A stretch of 64,000 nt of DNA from Amaricoccus macauensis_A (GTDB taxonomy: Bacteria > Pseudomonadota > Alphaproteobacteria > Rhodobacterales > Rhodobacteraceae), in the NCBI RefSeq assembly GCF_049800915.1, contig NZ_JBNAFY010000006.1:62001-126000 (forward strand). Direction: 5' to 3'. Below the pieces are notes generated by a model that saw nothing but the letters and a program-made list of their open reading frames with translations, was not told the DNA's origin and searched no databases. Shown here in pieces: positions 45,140 to 54,418 of the stretch (the stretch's first letter is position 1; each line of letters begins with the position of its first letter). A program made the translations under genes and the position numbers.

Positions 45140-45840
45140 GTGGTAGCGAACAGTCGCATATTCTGGTCGTGGATGACGATGCACGCATTCGCACCTTGCT
45201 GCAGAAGTTCCTGGCGCGAAGTGGCTTTCTGGTTACACCTGCTCGAGATGCAGCCCATGCGCGTGTTCTTCTTGAGGGATTGGAATTTGATTTGATCGTC
45301 CTCGACGTCATGATGCCGGGAGAGGACGGTCTTTCCCTCACCACCTCGCTGAGGGCGACGATGACAACTCCGATCTTGCTACTGACTGCGCGGGGTGAAG
45401 CGGACGATCGTATCAAGGGGCTTGAGGCAGGTGCAGATGACTACCTCCCAAAGCCATTCGAGCCGCGTGAACTTCTGCTTCGAATCAACGCGATCCTTCG
45501 TCGCGTGCCTGCGGTCCCAACAAAGGCGGAGCCACCCAAGACAATCCATCTCGGGGACTACCGCTACGATCTTTCGCGAGGAGAACTCTGGCGGGGCAAG
45601 GAACTCATTCGGCTGACTTCCACCGAAGCGCTTCTGATGCGGATATTCGCCCAGCGCGCACATGAACCGGTCAGCCGGATCGAGCTCGTAGAAGAACTGG
45701 GGGGCGGCGTCGCGGAAGCCCAGGAACGCGCGGTGGATGTGCAGATTACCCGGCTTCGGCGAAAGCTCGAAGCCGATCCAAAAGCGCCGCGCTACCTACA
45801 GACAGTGCGCGGCGCGGGCTATATGCTCGCTCCCGACTGA
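45136..45840 (+). CDS. petR: OmpR-family response regulator, PetR-like
   Basis: A 234-residue regulator with a receiver domain (acidic pocket DDD at 13-15, phosphoacceptor Asp57 in LIVLDVMMPGEDG, conserved Lys in YLPKPFEP) and a C-terminal winged helix (LTSTEALLMRIFAQRAHEPV, AVDVQITRLRRKLEADP, LQTVRGAGYML). No sensor kinase is adjacent. Translation is coupled to petP. The petABC operon is about 41 kb away in this window. Confidence 0.85.
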   Translation: MSGSEQSHILVVDDDARIRTLLQKFLARSGFLVTPARDAAHARVLLEGLEFDLIVLDVMMPGEDGLSLTTSLRATMTTPILLLTARGEADDRIKGLEAGADDYLPKPFEPRELLLRINAILRRVPAVPTKAEPPKTIHLGDYRYDLSRGELWRGKELIRLTSTEALLMRIFAQRAHEPVSRIELVEELGGGVAEAQERAVDVQITRLRRKLEADPKAPRYLQTVRGAGYMLAPD

Positions 45841-45864
45841 GCTTGATCGGCCTGATCGAAGCGA

Positions 45865-46644
45865 TCAGTTCCGATCATTGTCCTCATCTTCGCTGTCTTC
45901 GCCACGGGGATCCGTCGGGAAAGAAAACAGGCTCTCCGCGTCATGGGCCGCCTCTTCCGCGCTCTTGGTATCTTCCTCTTCGTTCGAATCGCCCGCGAGA
46001 GTGAAGTTTTCGAGTCCGGCCATGTTGGCGGGAATGCGCGGCTCAACGTCCATCGAGAGTGACTGCTCGGTCGAAACCAGCTTCATCCGCTCGTCGTTTG
46101 ACATCACGGTACCCTCCGCTTCCGCTTTCTTCACGGCCTTCGCCACGGCAGCATCAAGCTCGCCCTGCCGGCACATGCCCAGCGCAACCGGATCAACAGG
46201 AGAGATATTCGCGATGTTCCAGTGAGTACGATTGCGAATCGACTCGATCGTCGGCTTGGTGGTTCCGACAAGTTTGGAAATCTGGCCATCCGATAGTTCC
46301 GGATGGAACTTCACCAGCCAGGCGATGGCCGCCGGCCTGTCTTGCCTCTTGGAGAGCGGCGTGTAGCGCGGCCCCTTACGCTTCATCTCACCGTCAGCGG
46401 CCGGATTGTGCATAAGCTGCAGCTTGGCGCGCGGGTTCTCTTCGCAGCGCTTGATCTCGGCGACCGTCAGCTGGCTGTTCGCGATCGGGTCGAAACCCTT
46501 GATCCCCTGCGCGACTTCCCCATCCGCAATGCCATTCACCTCAAGCTCGTGCAGCCCGCAGAAATCCGCGATCTGCTTGAAGGACAGTGTCGTGTTGTCG
46601 ACCAGCCAGACGGCGGTCGCCTTTTGCATCAATGGTAGCGCCAT
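45865..46644 (-). CDS. Cell-cycle transcriptional regulator TrcR (DUF1013)
   Basis: A 259-residue protein starting MALPLMQKATAVWLVDNTTL, the DUF1013 signature. Two helix-turn-helix-like segments follow, SFKQIADFCGLHELEVNGIA and LSDGQISKLVGTTKPTIESI, with a long acidic C-terminal tail. DUF1013 proteins are conserved in alphaproteobacteria and named TrcR. The ATG at 46644 matches the family start; the frame is open to 46791. Confidence 0.88.
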   Translation of the reverse strand: MALPLMQKATAVWLVDNTTLSFKQIADFCGLHELEVNGIADGEVAQGIKGFDPIANSQLTVAEIKRCEENPRAKLQLMHNPAADGEMKRKGPRYTPLSKRQDRPAAIAWLVKFHPELSDGQISKLVGTTKPTIESIRNRTHWNIANISPVDPVALGMCRQGELDAAVAKAVKKAEAEGTVMSNDERMKLVSTEQSLSMDVEPRIPANMAGLENFTLAGDSNEEEDTKSAEEAAHDAESLFSFPTDPRGEDSEDEDNDRN

Positions 46645-46857
46645 GGCTCGGCTCCCTTCGTCATGCCAAAGTCCGTCCCAGTCCGAAAACTCGGTTGCGC
46701 GGCTGCGCGGGAGACGGTTTTCGTGGGAGAATGGCGAGCATATAGGGAAGATCGGGGCGATAATAAAGTATTTTGTTGGCTGGCATGACACCCACCCAAG
46801 ATGCTCTTGGTCTCAAACTGCAAAAATCGCTGCTCGCAGGCTCCCAGCGATTGGCAC

Positions 46858-47424
46858 TTATGTCCGGGTCAGAAAATGGACGATCGTATCGCCATAGCGG
46901 CGGATGTCCTGCATCGCAAAGCCGTCCGGTGGCGAGACATCACGGCCCTCCTCCCACACGACGACTGCATTAGCGGCGATCCAGTTTCCCTGCAATGCGG
47001 CGCCAAGGGCCTTCTCGCCCAAGCCCTTATTGTAGGGCGGGTCAAGAAAGACGAGATCGTATCCCACGCCTTCGTTCAGCCCGGGCCGGAGCGCATCACA
47101 CGACAGTACCTGCGTCGTCCTTGTTGCGGAGAGGGTTTCGATGTTCTGCTTGAGGAGTTTCAGAGCAGGCCGACCGCTTTCGAAGAAAGTGACGGTATCC
47201 GCCCCCCGAGACAGAGCTTCGAGACCCAATGCCCCTGTGCCGGCAAAGAGATCCAGCACGCGTGCACCTTCTGGAATCTCCCGGTCGAGAAAGGCAGCAT
47301 GCGCGAGTAGATTGAAAATGCTCTCTCGCACTCTGTCAGATGTTGGGCGCAGACGGGCTTTGGCGTCTCCCGCGCCTATCGCGGCAAGCGCGCGTCCCCG
47401 GTGCACACCACCAATGATCCGCAT
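46858..47424 (-). CDS. rsmD: 16S rRNA (guanine966-N2)-methyltransferase RsmD
   Basis: A 188-residue methyltransferase beginning MRIIGGVHRGRAL. It has the SAM motif VLDLFAGTGALGLEALSRGA and the catalytic VFLDPPYNKG. The RLRPTSDRVRESIFNLL segment is diagnostic of RsmD. ATG 47424 is chosen over the 5-residue longer frame. Confidence 0.93.
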   Translation of the reverse strand: MRIIGGVHRGRALAAIGAGDAKARLRPTSDRVRESIFNLLAHAAFLDREIPEGARVLDLFAGTGALGLEALSRGADTVTFFESGRPALKLLKQNIETLSATRTTQVLSCDALRPGLNEGVGYDLVFLDPPYNKGLGEKALGAALQGNWIAANAVVVWEEGRDVSPPDGFAMQDIRRYGDTIVHFLTRT

Positions 47425-47545
47425 CAGGTTCGCCTCCAAGTGCCGCTATCTGCCAGTATCATACTCGCAACCCGTTGTGGCAATTCCCGAAGGCCCTCTT
47501 ATAAGGTGCCAAAGACTGCCTGCAACATGAGAGGGACACGCGACA

Positions 47546-48031
47546 ATGGCGATCGAAGTAGGGGACAGACTACCCGAGAGTACCTTCCTGGTCTTCGGTT
47601 CGGAGGGCCCCAAGGAAGTGCCTTCCGGCGATGTTTTTTCGGGCCGGAAGGTCGTGGTCTTTGCAGTGCCTGGTGCCTACACGCCCACTTGCACTAAAGA
47701 GCATGTGCCAAGTTTCGTCAAAGCGGCTGAAGCCCTTTCGGGCAAAGGCGTTGACGAGATCGTCTGTATTTCTGTCAACGATCCGTTCGTGATGTCAGAA
47801 TGGGGCGAATCGACTGGCGCGACCTCCGCAGGAATCCGTATGCTGGCTGACCCAAAGGGTGATTTCACCTCTGCAATTGGCCTTGCATTCGATGCGCCGC
47901 CCGCAGGTCTCTTTGGCCGGTCCAAACGCTATTCGATGCTTGTTGAGGACACCGTGGTTTCGAAACTGAACATTGAGCCGGCCACAGCTTGCACAATCAG
48001 CGGCGGCGAAACCATTCTAGAGCAGATCTGA
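47546..48031 (+). CDS. Peroxiredoxin, Prx5 type
   Basis: A 161-residue thiol peroxidase with the peroxidatic Cys49 in PGAYTPTCTKEH and the family segment SVNDPFVMSEWG. Members of this group usually use glutathione/glutaredoxin as reductant. Ends with ISGGETILEQI, as in bacterial homologues. Confidence 0.92.
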   Translation: MAIEVGDRLPESTFLVFGSEGPKEVPSGDVFSGRKVVVFAVPGAYTPTCTKEHVPSFVKAAEALSGKGVDEIVCISVNDPFVMSEWGESTGATSAGIRMLADPKGDFTSAIGLAFDAPPAGLFGRSKRYSMLVEDTVVSKLNIEPATACTISGGETILEQI

Positions 48032-48089
48032 GGCATTCAGAGACTATCGGAGCGTGGCTTTCAGGTGGCGCTCCGACCCGAAATGCCGT

Positions 48090-48305
48090 TCAAGCGACAG
48101 CCTGCTGTTTTGTGTCTCCCAACATGCGGGCAACCCGTGCCAATACGGCATTGCGGAAGGCCTGATCGGTGAGGGTGAGGCCTGGAACAGACGCCCAATC
48201 GCGCGCTGCCCGAACGGCGTCCGTTCCGAATCTGGACAAAAGCCGAGTCGCCTCATCCTGGATCCGGCGCCCATAGGCAATTCTTTCTGACATAGCTGAA
48301 TTCAT
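48090..48305 (-). CDS. Small helical protein, unknown function
   Basis: A 71-residue, Arg- and Ala-rich helical protein starting MNSAMSERIAYGRRIQDEA. A ribosome site, GGGGGCAGGATC, precedes ATG 48305, which supports it being real. It converges on the peroxiredoxin gene. No family recognised. Confidence 0.55.
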   Translation of the reverse strand: MNSAMSERIAYGRRIQDEATRLLSRFGTDAVRAARDWASVPGLTLTDQAFRNAVLARVARMLGDTKQQAVA

Positions 48306-48539
48306 GATCCTGCCCCCGTTCTCCAGGTGAGATCATGCCTTTTCATCAAATTTGAAACAAGATTTTCACGCTGATGGGGTTAATTGCCCCCCTGCAAGCT
48401 GTGGCGAAAGCGCAAAGAATCTGGGCGAACCTGACATGCGCGAAGTCCAAAGGTTAGCGCTCCACCGTTGTTGCTAACTTGCTGGTAACCAAGCGGGCCT
48501 ACTTCTCATTTGATATAACGAGGTGAGGAGTGTCTCGAG

Positions 48540-49385
48540 TTGTTGCCCCGCCTGGCCTTCGGGCTTTGCACAATGATCGCGTTCCTTTCCGCCGCGCCAT
48601 CCCTGGCGGAAGGCGCAGCAGACGACGAGCGCAATGCACAGCTCTGTGAACGGGCAATCGTCAATGGTGCCCGTCGCGGGGGTGTTCCCCCGGAAGTCCT
48701 CTATGCCATTTCACTGACGGAAACCGGACGAATGACAGGCGGCCGCCTTCGCCCTTGGCCGTGGGCAATCAACCGCGAGGGGAAGGGGCATTGGTTCAAA
48801 AATCGCGAAGAAGCCGTGGCTTTCGGCAAGCAAAGCCTTGCGGATGGCCGAAAGAGCTTCGATGTGGGTTGCGTCCAGATCAACTATCGCTGGCATGGCC
48901 ATGCCTTCCCAAGCCTCGACGACATGTTTGACCCGGAGTGGACGGCGACCTATGCGGCGCAGTTCCTTCGCACGCTCTACGAGGAGCGGGGCAACTGGTC
49001 CGAAGCCGCAGGCGCATATCATTCCCTGACGCCGCAGTATTCCTCAATCTACCGGAAGAGGTTCGATCGAATCCTCGCTGGCATAGACTCGACCTTTCTG
49101 CTCGAGAGCGCGAACACGCGATTCGCGGCCGGGGCGCCAAGCAGTGGTCGGGTGGGACCACCACGCGCGGGCACGCGGATGACTCTAGAGCAGCGTCAGG
49201 AAACCGCGCGAGCAACATTCGAGGAACGCAGGCGCGCACTCGGTCCCCCACCCGAACCCGCGCCGGGTGGCATTGCCGGCACAATCTTTCTTCCAGCGAC
49301 CGGCTCTCTGCTCAATGAGGGCCGGTCTTCGCTCCTGACCGAAGGCAAGCCGCTCCTGACGGCCCCACGCGGCAGCCTGTATTGA
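48540..49385 (+). CDS. Flagellar-cluster lytic transglycosylase-like protein
   Basis: A 281-residue exported protein with an SLT-like catalytic domain (VLYAISLTETG with catalytic Glu, FDVGCVQINYRWHG, AAQFLRTLYEERGNWSEAAGAYHS) and a Pro/Arg-rich C-terminal tail. Its position at the head of flhA-fliR-flhB suggests it opens peptidoglycan for rod assembly, a job often done by FlgJ. The start is TTG at 48540 after GAGGAG; the alternative is ATG 48573. It lies 13 bases before flhA. Confidence 0.82.
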   Translation: MLPRLAFGLCTMIAFLSAAPSLAEGAADDERNAQLCERAIVNGARRGGVPPEVLYAISLTETGRMTGGRLRPWPWAINREGKGHWFKNREEAVAFGKQSLADGRKSFDVGCVQINYRWHGHAFPSLDDMFDPEWTATYAAQFLRTLYEERGNWSEAAGAYHSLTPQYSSIYRKRFDRILAGIDSTFLLESANTRFAAGAPSSGRVGPPRAGTRMTLEQRQETARATFEERRRALGPPPEPAPGGIAGTIFLPATGSLLNEGRSSLLTEGKPLLTAPRGSLY

Positions 49386-49398
49386 CGCAGCGAGACTC

Positions 49399-51489
49399 AT
49401 GCCCAAGAACCTGACTATCGCAGATCTCTTTCAACCCACCATCCTGCTGTCGATGGCCCTGATGGCCGTCATCGTGATGATGGTCCTGCCGATGCCGTCT
49501 TGGGTGCTTGACCTTGGACTCGCGGGCTCCTTCGGTCTGGCAATCCTCATCTTCACGATCACGCTCTTCATTCAGCGACCTCTGGACTTTTCCGCCTTCC
49601 CGACGGTGCTACTCGCGAGCCTGATGCTGAGGCTTTCGCTGAATGTCTCATCAACCAAGCTCATCATTGGCGAGGGCCATACGGGCACATCCGCTGCAGG
49701 CAATGTCATCGAGGGCTTCTCGATGTTCGTCATGGGTGGCTCGGTCTTTCTGGGCCTTGTGGTGTTCTGCGTTCTAATGATCGTGAACTTCATCGTCATC
49801 ACCAAGGGCGCGGGCCGCATGGCCGAAGTGGGGGCTCGTTTTGCCCTCGACGGAATGCCCGGCAAGCAACTTGCGATCGACAGCGATATGGCCGCGGGTG
49901 CCATCAGTCACAAAGAGGCCGCCGAACGTCGACGTATTGAACAGGAAGAAACTACGTTCTTCGGCTCTCTAGACGGTGCGTCGAAATTTGTGAAGGGCGA
50001 TGCGATTGCGGGGCTGCTCATCACGCTCCTGAACCTCGTCATGGGGCTCGCCATGGGCGTGCTGGTTCACGGGATGCCGATTGGCAAAGCCTTTCAGACC
50101 TACTCGATCCTGACTGTCGGCGACGGTCTGGTGAGCCAGATTCCTTCGGTCATCATCTCCATCGCCACTGCCATGCTGCTCTCGAAGGGGGGTGTCGTGG
50201 GTTCCACCGACAGCGCCCTGATGCGCCAGTTGGGTGGTTTCCCAAAGGCACTCGGGACGGTCGCAGTGCTGATGGCATTTTTTGCCTTCATCCCCGGCAT
50301 GCCCTTCGTTCCCTTCGTAGCCGGGGCCGCCTGTCTTGCCGGCGCCGCGGTTCTGTCCAAGTTGGGCAAAGACAAGGATGAAGCAAAGGCCCTTGCAATC
50401 CAGCAGGAGGAAACGAAGAAGCCCTCTTCCCGCAAGTCGCTCGGCGACCTTCTGGATGTTGACGAGATTCACATGGAGTTTGCTCCTGATCTCGTGCCTG
50501 TCGTCATGGATGAGGTTTCCGGTCTGGATGCGCGCATCATGAACATGCGGAATCATATTGCGACCGAATTCGGACTCATCATGCCCGAGATCCGCCTGAC
50601 CGATAACCCGGCCCTTGAGCAGGGCTTCTATGTGATCCGAATACAAGGGGTCGAGACAGCACGCGCCCAGATTGAAACCCGCAAGGTTCTCGTTTTGCTG
50701 CCCGATGAGAATGCCGAGGCTCCCGATGGCCGACTGGTTGCAGAACCGGTCTATGGTGCACCGGCACGCTGGATCGACCCGGCCAAGCAGGAAGAAGCCG
50801 CGCTCATGGGGCTCTCAGTCGTTAACCCCACGGAGGTGGTGGCCACACATCTTCTGGAAATCGTCAAGTCGAGTTTCGGCCGCCTCTTCAACCGTCGGGC
50901 AATGCGCAGGCTTCTCGACGAGTTCACGTCCTTGTCCGATCCGAAGAGGGCGGAGACCAACAAGAAGATGCTCGATGAGTTCGTTCCGGACAAGTTCCCG
51001 GTTGACACCCTTCAAGCCGTTCTGCGGCTCTTGCTCGAAGAACGTGTCTCCATCCGCAATCTGCCGCTGATATTCGAGGCCATCGGAGAGGTCTACTCTC
51101 CTCAGGTGAGCCCGGAAGCCATCTGCGAGCATGTGCGTCACCGACTTGGCTTCCAGCTCATCGCAGACATGCGGGAGGCCGATGGAGCGCTGCCTCTGAT
51201 CCAGCTGAACCCGACCTGGGAAGAGCTTTTCCAGCGCTACCAGCTCCCCGAGGGATCCGGCGTCGTTGATGTTGCGCTGCCTCCCGCCGAATTCAACAAG
51301 CTCGCCAACTCGATTGCGGAGAAGATCGCCAATGCCGGTGGGCAGGGCCGCTACCCGGCTGTCGTGACCTCTACAAAGCGCCGTCGTTTCCTCCATACGG
51401 TTCTGAGCGCAAAGGGCATTCGCAACCCGGTGTTCTCATTCGAAGAGATAGGCACTTCAGCTCGACCTGCCGTGCTGGGACTGGCCTGA
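49399..51489 (+). CDS. flhA: Flagellar export gate protein FlhA
   Basis: A 696-residue core of the type III export gate. Eight N-terminal helices (LLSMALMAVIVMMVLPMPSW onward) include the FHIPEP-type loop (AGRMAEVGARFALDGMPGKQ). The long cytoplasmic domain, about 340-696, binds chaperone-substrate complexes. First export gene on the plus strand, followed 1 base later by fliR. Confidence 0.95.
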   Translation: MPKNLTIADLFQPTILLSMALMAVIVMMVLPMPSWVLDLGLAGSFGLAILIFTITLFIQRPLDFSAFPTVLLASLMLRLSLNVSSTKLIIGEGHTGTSAAGNVIEGFSMFVMGGSVFLGLVVFCVLMIVNFIVITKGAGRMAEVGARFALDGMPGKQLAIDSDMAAGAISHKEAAERRRIEQEETTFFGSLDGASKFVKGDAIAGLLITLLNLVMGLAMGVLVHGMPIGKAFQTYSILTVGDGLVSQIPSVIISIATAMLLSKGGVVGSTDSALMRQLGGFPKALGTVAVLMAFFAFIPGMPFVPFVAGAACLAGAAVLSKLGKDKDEAKALAIQQEETKKPSSRKSLGDLLDVDEIHMEFAPDLVPVVMDEVSGLDARIMNMRNHIATEFGLIMPEIRLTDNPALEQGFYVIRIQGVETARAQIETRKVLVLLPDENAEAPDGRLVAEPVYGAPARWIDPAKQEEAALMGLSVVNPTEVVATHLLEIVKSSFGRLFNRRAMRRLLDEFTSLSDPKRAETNKKMLDEFVPDKFPVDTLQAVLRLLLEERVSIRNLPLIFEAIGEVYSPQVSPEAICEHVRHRLGFQLIADMREADGALPLIQLNPTWEELFQRYQLPEGSGVVDVALPPAEFNKLANSIAEKIANAGGQGRYPAVVTSTKRRRFLHTVLSAKGIRNPVFSFEEIGTSARPAVLGLA

Positions 51490-51490
51490 A

Positions 51491-52270
51491 ATGATCGAGG
51501 GCCTCGCCCGCCTGACAGACATGGCCGAGAGCGGATTGGCATCATTCGTGCTCGTGTTCATGCGGATCGGTGCGGTGATGTTCCTGCTCCCCGGTTTTGG
51601 CGACAACTCCATCCCGCAGCGTGTAAGGCTTGCTCTTACATTCGCCTTTGCGCTCGTCGTATGGCCGATGATCGCACCTACACTCGATCCGCCTTCCCCC
51701 GAAAGGCCTCTCTTCTTCCAGATGATCATAGAAGCCTGCGCAGGGTTGTTGCTCGGTCTCTCGCTCCGGCTGATGATCTTCGCATTGCAATTTGCAGGCT
51801 CGGTCGCGGCGCAGTCCACGTCACTTGCCCAGATCTTCGGGTCAGGTGTCGCACCCGATCCGATGCCCGCAATTGGCAACCTGATGATGCTTGCTGGTGT
51901 CGCCCTCGCCGTCACGACAGGCCTGCATGTAAAGGTTGCGATCCTTCTCGCGCGCTCCTACGAGATTCTGCCGCTCGGGTTGCCCATTCCTTCCCAAGAC
52001 GTTGCAACCTGGGGAACGGCGAGAGTAGGTGCCGCATTTGCACTTGGCTTCTCTCTCGCGGCGCCATTCGTCCTCACAGCCTTCGCCTACAACGTTGCCC
52101 TTGGAGCGATCAACCGCGCGATGCCCACGCTCATGGTTGCCTTCATTGGTGCCCCGGCAATCGTGGGCGCTTCCATTTTGCTGCTTCTGCTTGCCTCGCC
52201 TCTCATGCTGACCTTCTGGAATGCCAGGCTCGATGACGTGATAATGAACCCCTTGGCGGTGCCGCGATGA
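51491..52270 (+). CDS. fliR: Flagellar export protein FliR
   Basis: A 259-residue membrane subunit of the export gate with about six helices and the conserved stretches VRLALTFAFALVVWPMI and SLAQIFGSGVAPDPMPAIGN. Its stop overlaps the flhB start by 4 bases. Confidence 0.93.
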   Translation: MIEGLARLTDMAESGLASFVLVFMRIGAVMFLLPGFGDNSIPQRVRLALTFAFALVVWPMIAPTLDPPSPERPLFFQMIIEACAGLLLGLSLRLMIFALQFAGSVAAQSTSLAQIFGSGVAPDPMPAIGNLMMLAGVALAVTTGLHVKVAILLARSYEILPLGLPIPSQDVATWGTARVGAAFALGFSLAAPFVLTAFAYNVALGAINRAMPTLMVAFIGAPAIVGASILLLLLASPLMLTFWNARLDDVIMNPLAVPR

Positions 52271-53361
52271 GCGACGAGTCGAGTGGTGGTGGCGAGAAGT
52301 CATTCGATCCTACCCCGCAGCGCCTGGAGGAGGCGCGCAAGAAAGGCGATATTCCTCGCTCCAACGATCTCACTGCAGCAGCCGTCTACCTCGCTTTCCT
52401 TGGCGTGGTAGTTACGGTCGGTGGATTTGCGGTCGAACAGGCAGCGTCGACACTGATGATCTTCATCAGTCACCCCGACAGGCTCGCGGGCGTTATCCTT
52501 GGCCCGGCAGGTCCCACAATGCTAGGCGGTATCCTGTCAGAAGCCCTCTGGGCGTTGGGTCCACTGTTCCTTATCCCGATTGCCGCAGTGATCGTGAGCC
52601 TCGTCGCCCAACGGGCGGTGGTGTTCTCAGGCGACAAGATCAAACCAAAACTCTCTAAGATCTCTGTTCTGAAGAACGCAAAGCAGAAATTCGGGCCCAC
52701 GGGCCTCATGGAATTCTTCAAGCAGTTCGTGAAGCTGAGCGCGATTTCATTGACGCTCTACATCTTCATGAAAGGCGATCTCGACCGGATGATCGGCGCG
52801 GCCAGAACGGACGCACGGGTTACTGTGACGCTGATGCTCGACTCCCTGAAGATCATCTTGAGCGCGATTTGCATAATGGCGGCGGTCATCGCGGCACTCG
52901 ATCTTTTCTGGCAACGGTATGATCACGCGCGCAAGCTGCGCATGTCCTACCAGGATCTCAAGGAAGAGCTGAAGCGATCGGAGGGCGATCCGCACATGAA
53001 GGCCCAGCGGCGTCAGCGTGCCCAATCCATCGCAACAAACCGGATGCTGCTCGATGTGCCAAAGGCAGATGTCATCATCGTCAACCCAACCCATTTTGCG
53101 GTGGCTCTGAAGTGGTCACGAGAAAAAGGGTCGGCACCGGAATGCATAGCGAAGGGCGAAGACGAGATCGCACTCAGAATTCGCGAAATCGCCGAAACTG
53201 CGAAGATCCCGATACACAGCGATCCACCTACCGCAAGAGCACTCTTCGCTTCGGTCGAAATCGGACAGCAGATCTCGACGGAACACTACCGTGCCGTTGC
53301 TGCCGCGATTCGCTTCGCTGACCACGCCCGCAAGAGCGCCAGGGAAAGGGGAGATCTATGA
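52267..53361 (+). CDS. flhB: Flagellar export switch protein FlhB
   Basis: A 364-residue export switch starting DESSGGGEKSFDPTPQRLEEARKKG-like (conserved E-K-T-x-P-T-x-x-R-L-x-x-A-R-x-x-G pattern near residues 9-27). After four helices the cytoplasmic domain has the autocleavage site NPTHFAVALKW, where cutting between Asn and Pro switches export from hook to filament. It overlaps both neighbours by 4 bases. Confidence 0.94.
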   Translation: MSDESSGGGEKSFDPTPQRLEEARKKGDIPRSNDLTAAAVYLAFLGVVVTVGGFAVEQAASTLMIFISHPDRLAGVILGPAGPTMLGGILSEALWALGPLFLIPIAAVIVSLVAQRAVVFSGDKIKPKLSKISVLKNAKQKFGPTGLMEFFKQFVKLSAISLTLYIFMKGDLDRMIGAARTDARVTVTLMLDSLKIILSAICIMAAVIAALDLFWQRYDHARKLRMSYQDLKEELKRSEGDPHMKAQRRQRAQSIATNRMLLDVPKADVIIVNPTHFAVALKWSREKGSAPECIAKGEDEIALRIREIAETAKIPIHSDPPTARALFASVEIGQQISTEHYRAVAAAIRFADHARKSARERGDL

Positions 53362-53777
53362 AACCCAAACAGCTGCGCCAATTGACCGCGCTCGCCGAGG
53401 CACGCAGATCGCGGGATCTCGCGGCATTGGAAGCGGCAATGAATGAGGATCGTCGTTTAGCCCAAGCCATCGACCACTACGCGAAGTCGCCGGCACTGGA
53501 CCTCAGAGAAGACGGAGGTGCTTTCCAGTTCAATCAGATGGCCCTGCGACAGCAATGGGCTGACCGCAACATCGCTCTGGCGCGTCAGCAGCGGGTCGAA
53601 CTTGCCAAACGAATTGCCGGATTGAGGAAGAAGGCAGCTTCCAGTCTCGGCAAGCACGAAGCTCTCGAGAAACTGACCGAGCAGGCGAACAAGTCGCAGG
53701 CAGAGACAGAGCGCACACGGACCGAACGCGAAGCACCCGTGCCGCAGCCCCAGAAAGGCTGGGGCGAGACGTACTAA
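53358..53777 (+). CDS. Coiled-coil flagellar-cluster protein, FliJ-like
   Basis: A 139-residue, highly charged alpha-helical protein (LTALAEARRSRDLAALEAAM, then RQQRVELAKRIAGLRKKAAS) with no cysteines and almost entirely coiled-coil character. It overlaps flhB by 4 bases. Size, charge and place in the export gene block recall FliJ, but sequence identity is not recognisable, so this is a guess from context. Confidence 0.5.
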   Translation: MKPKQLRQLTALAEARRSRDLAALEAAMNEDRRLAQAIDHYAKSPALDLREDGGAFQFNQMALRQQWADRNIALARQQRVELAKRIAGLRKKAASSLGKHEALEKLTEQANKSQAETERTRTEREAPVPQPQKGWGETY

Positions 53778-53814
53778 TAGAATGGGTGGCAAGAAGCGCG
53801 GACGGATACGAACG

Positions 53815-54405
53815 CTAAACGTCCTGCCGGTTGATCTCTGTGATCAGGACCTCAGTCACCAGTTCGCTCCCCATAACCGACTGTGCGGCACGCAGAAGTG
53901 CTGTCTTTAGATCTTCAATCTTGCGACCGGCGGTGAAGCTGCCGCTGAACCCACCCGTATTCGAATGCTGGAACATTGCATCAAGAAGCCGATCGCGCAG
54001 CCGCGGTTCCATGGCAAGTACAAGGTCGGGGTTTTCGACAGTCGCAGCGACCGAGAGTGAAACCACCACCATCGAGACCACTTTTTCTCCAGACGAGAAA
54101 ACGGGAATGACAAAAGGCTTCTCGAGAGGCACGTAGATTGCCTCTGCCTCGTCCTCATCATGGTTGCCTGCATCATCGGGCTCGAAGGGATCGACACCTG
54201 CCACGTCTGTGCAATCTTCGACGGAAACGGGTCCATGATCGCCGTCTGACTCCATCTCCGCGGCGCCATCACCTTCATGAAGCGCGTCGCCACAAGCCGC
54301 AAGGGCGTGTTCGCCTTCCGGTGGTGGTGGCTTCAGTGCGAAGCCCGCCCCGACGCCCGCACCCAATCCAACCAACGCCAGTGCAATGGGAACCAGCAGT
54401 TTCAT
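53815..54405 (-). CDS. fliL: Flagellar basal-body protein FliL with acidic linker
   Basis: A 196-residue protein with a single N-terminal helix (LLVPIALALVGLGAGVGAGF) and a C-terminal FliL/stomatin-like domain (PLEKPFVIPVF through LLRAAQSVMGSELVTEVLI). Between them, residues 28-90 are unusually long, strongly acidic and contain two Cys. ATG 54405 is preferred; TTG 54411 is also in frame. FliL supports stator function. Confidence 0.85.
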   Translation of the reverse strand: MKLLVPIALALVGLGAGVGAGFALKPPPPEGEHALAACGDALHEGDGAAEMESDGDHGPVSVEDCTDVAGVDPFEPDDAGNHDEDEAEAIYVPLEKPFVIPVFSSGEKVVSMVVVSLSVAATVENPDLVLAMEPRLRDRLLDAMFQHSNTGGFSGSFTAGRKIEDLKTALLRAAQSVMGSELVTEVLITEINRQDV

Positions 54406-54418
54406 AGGCAAGCGCTCC

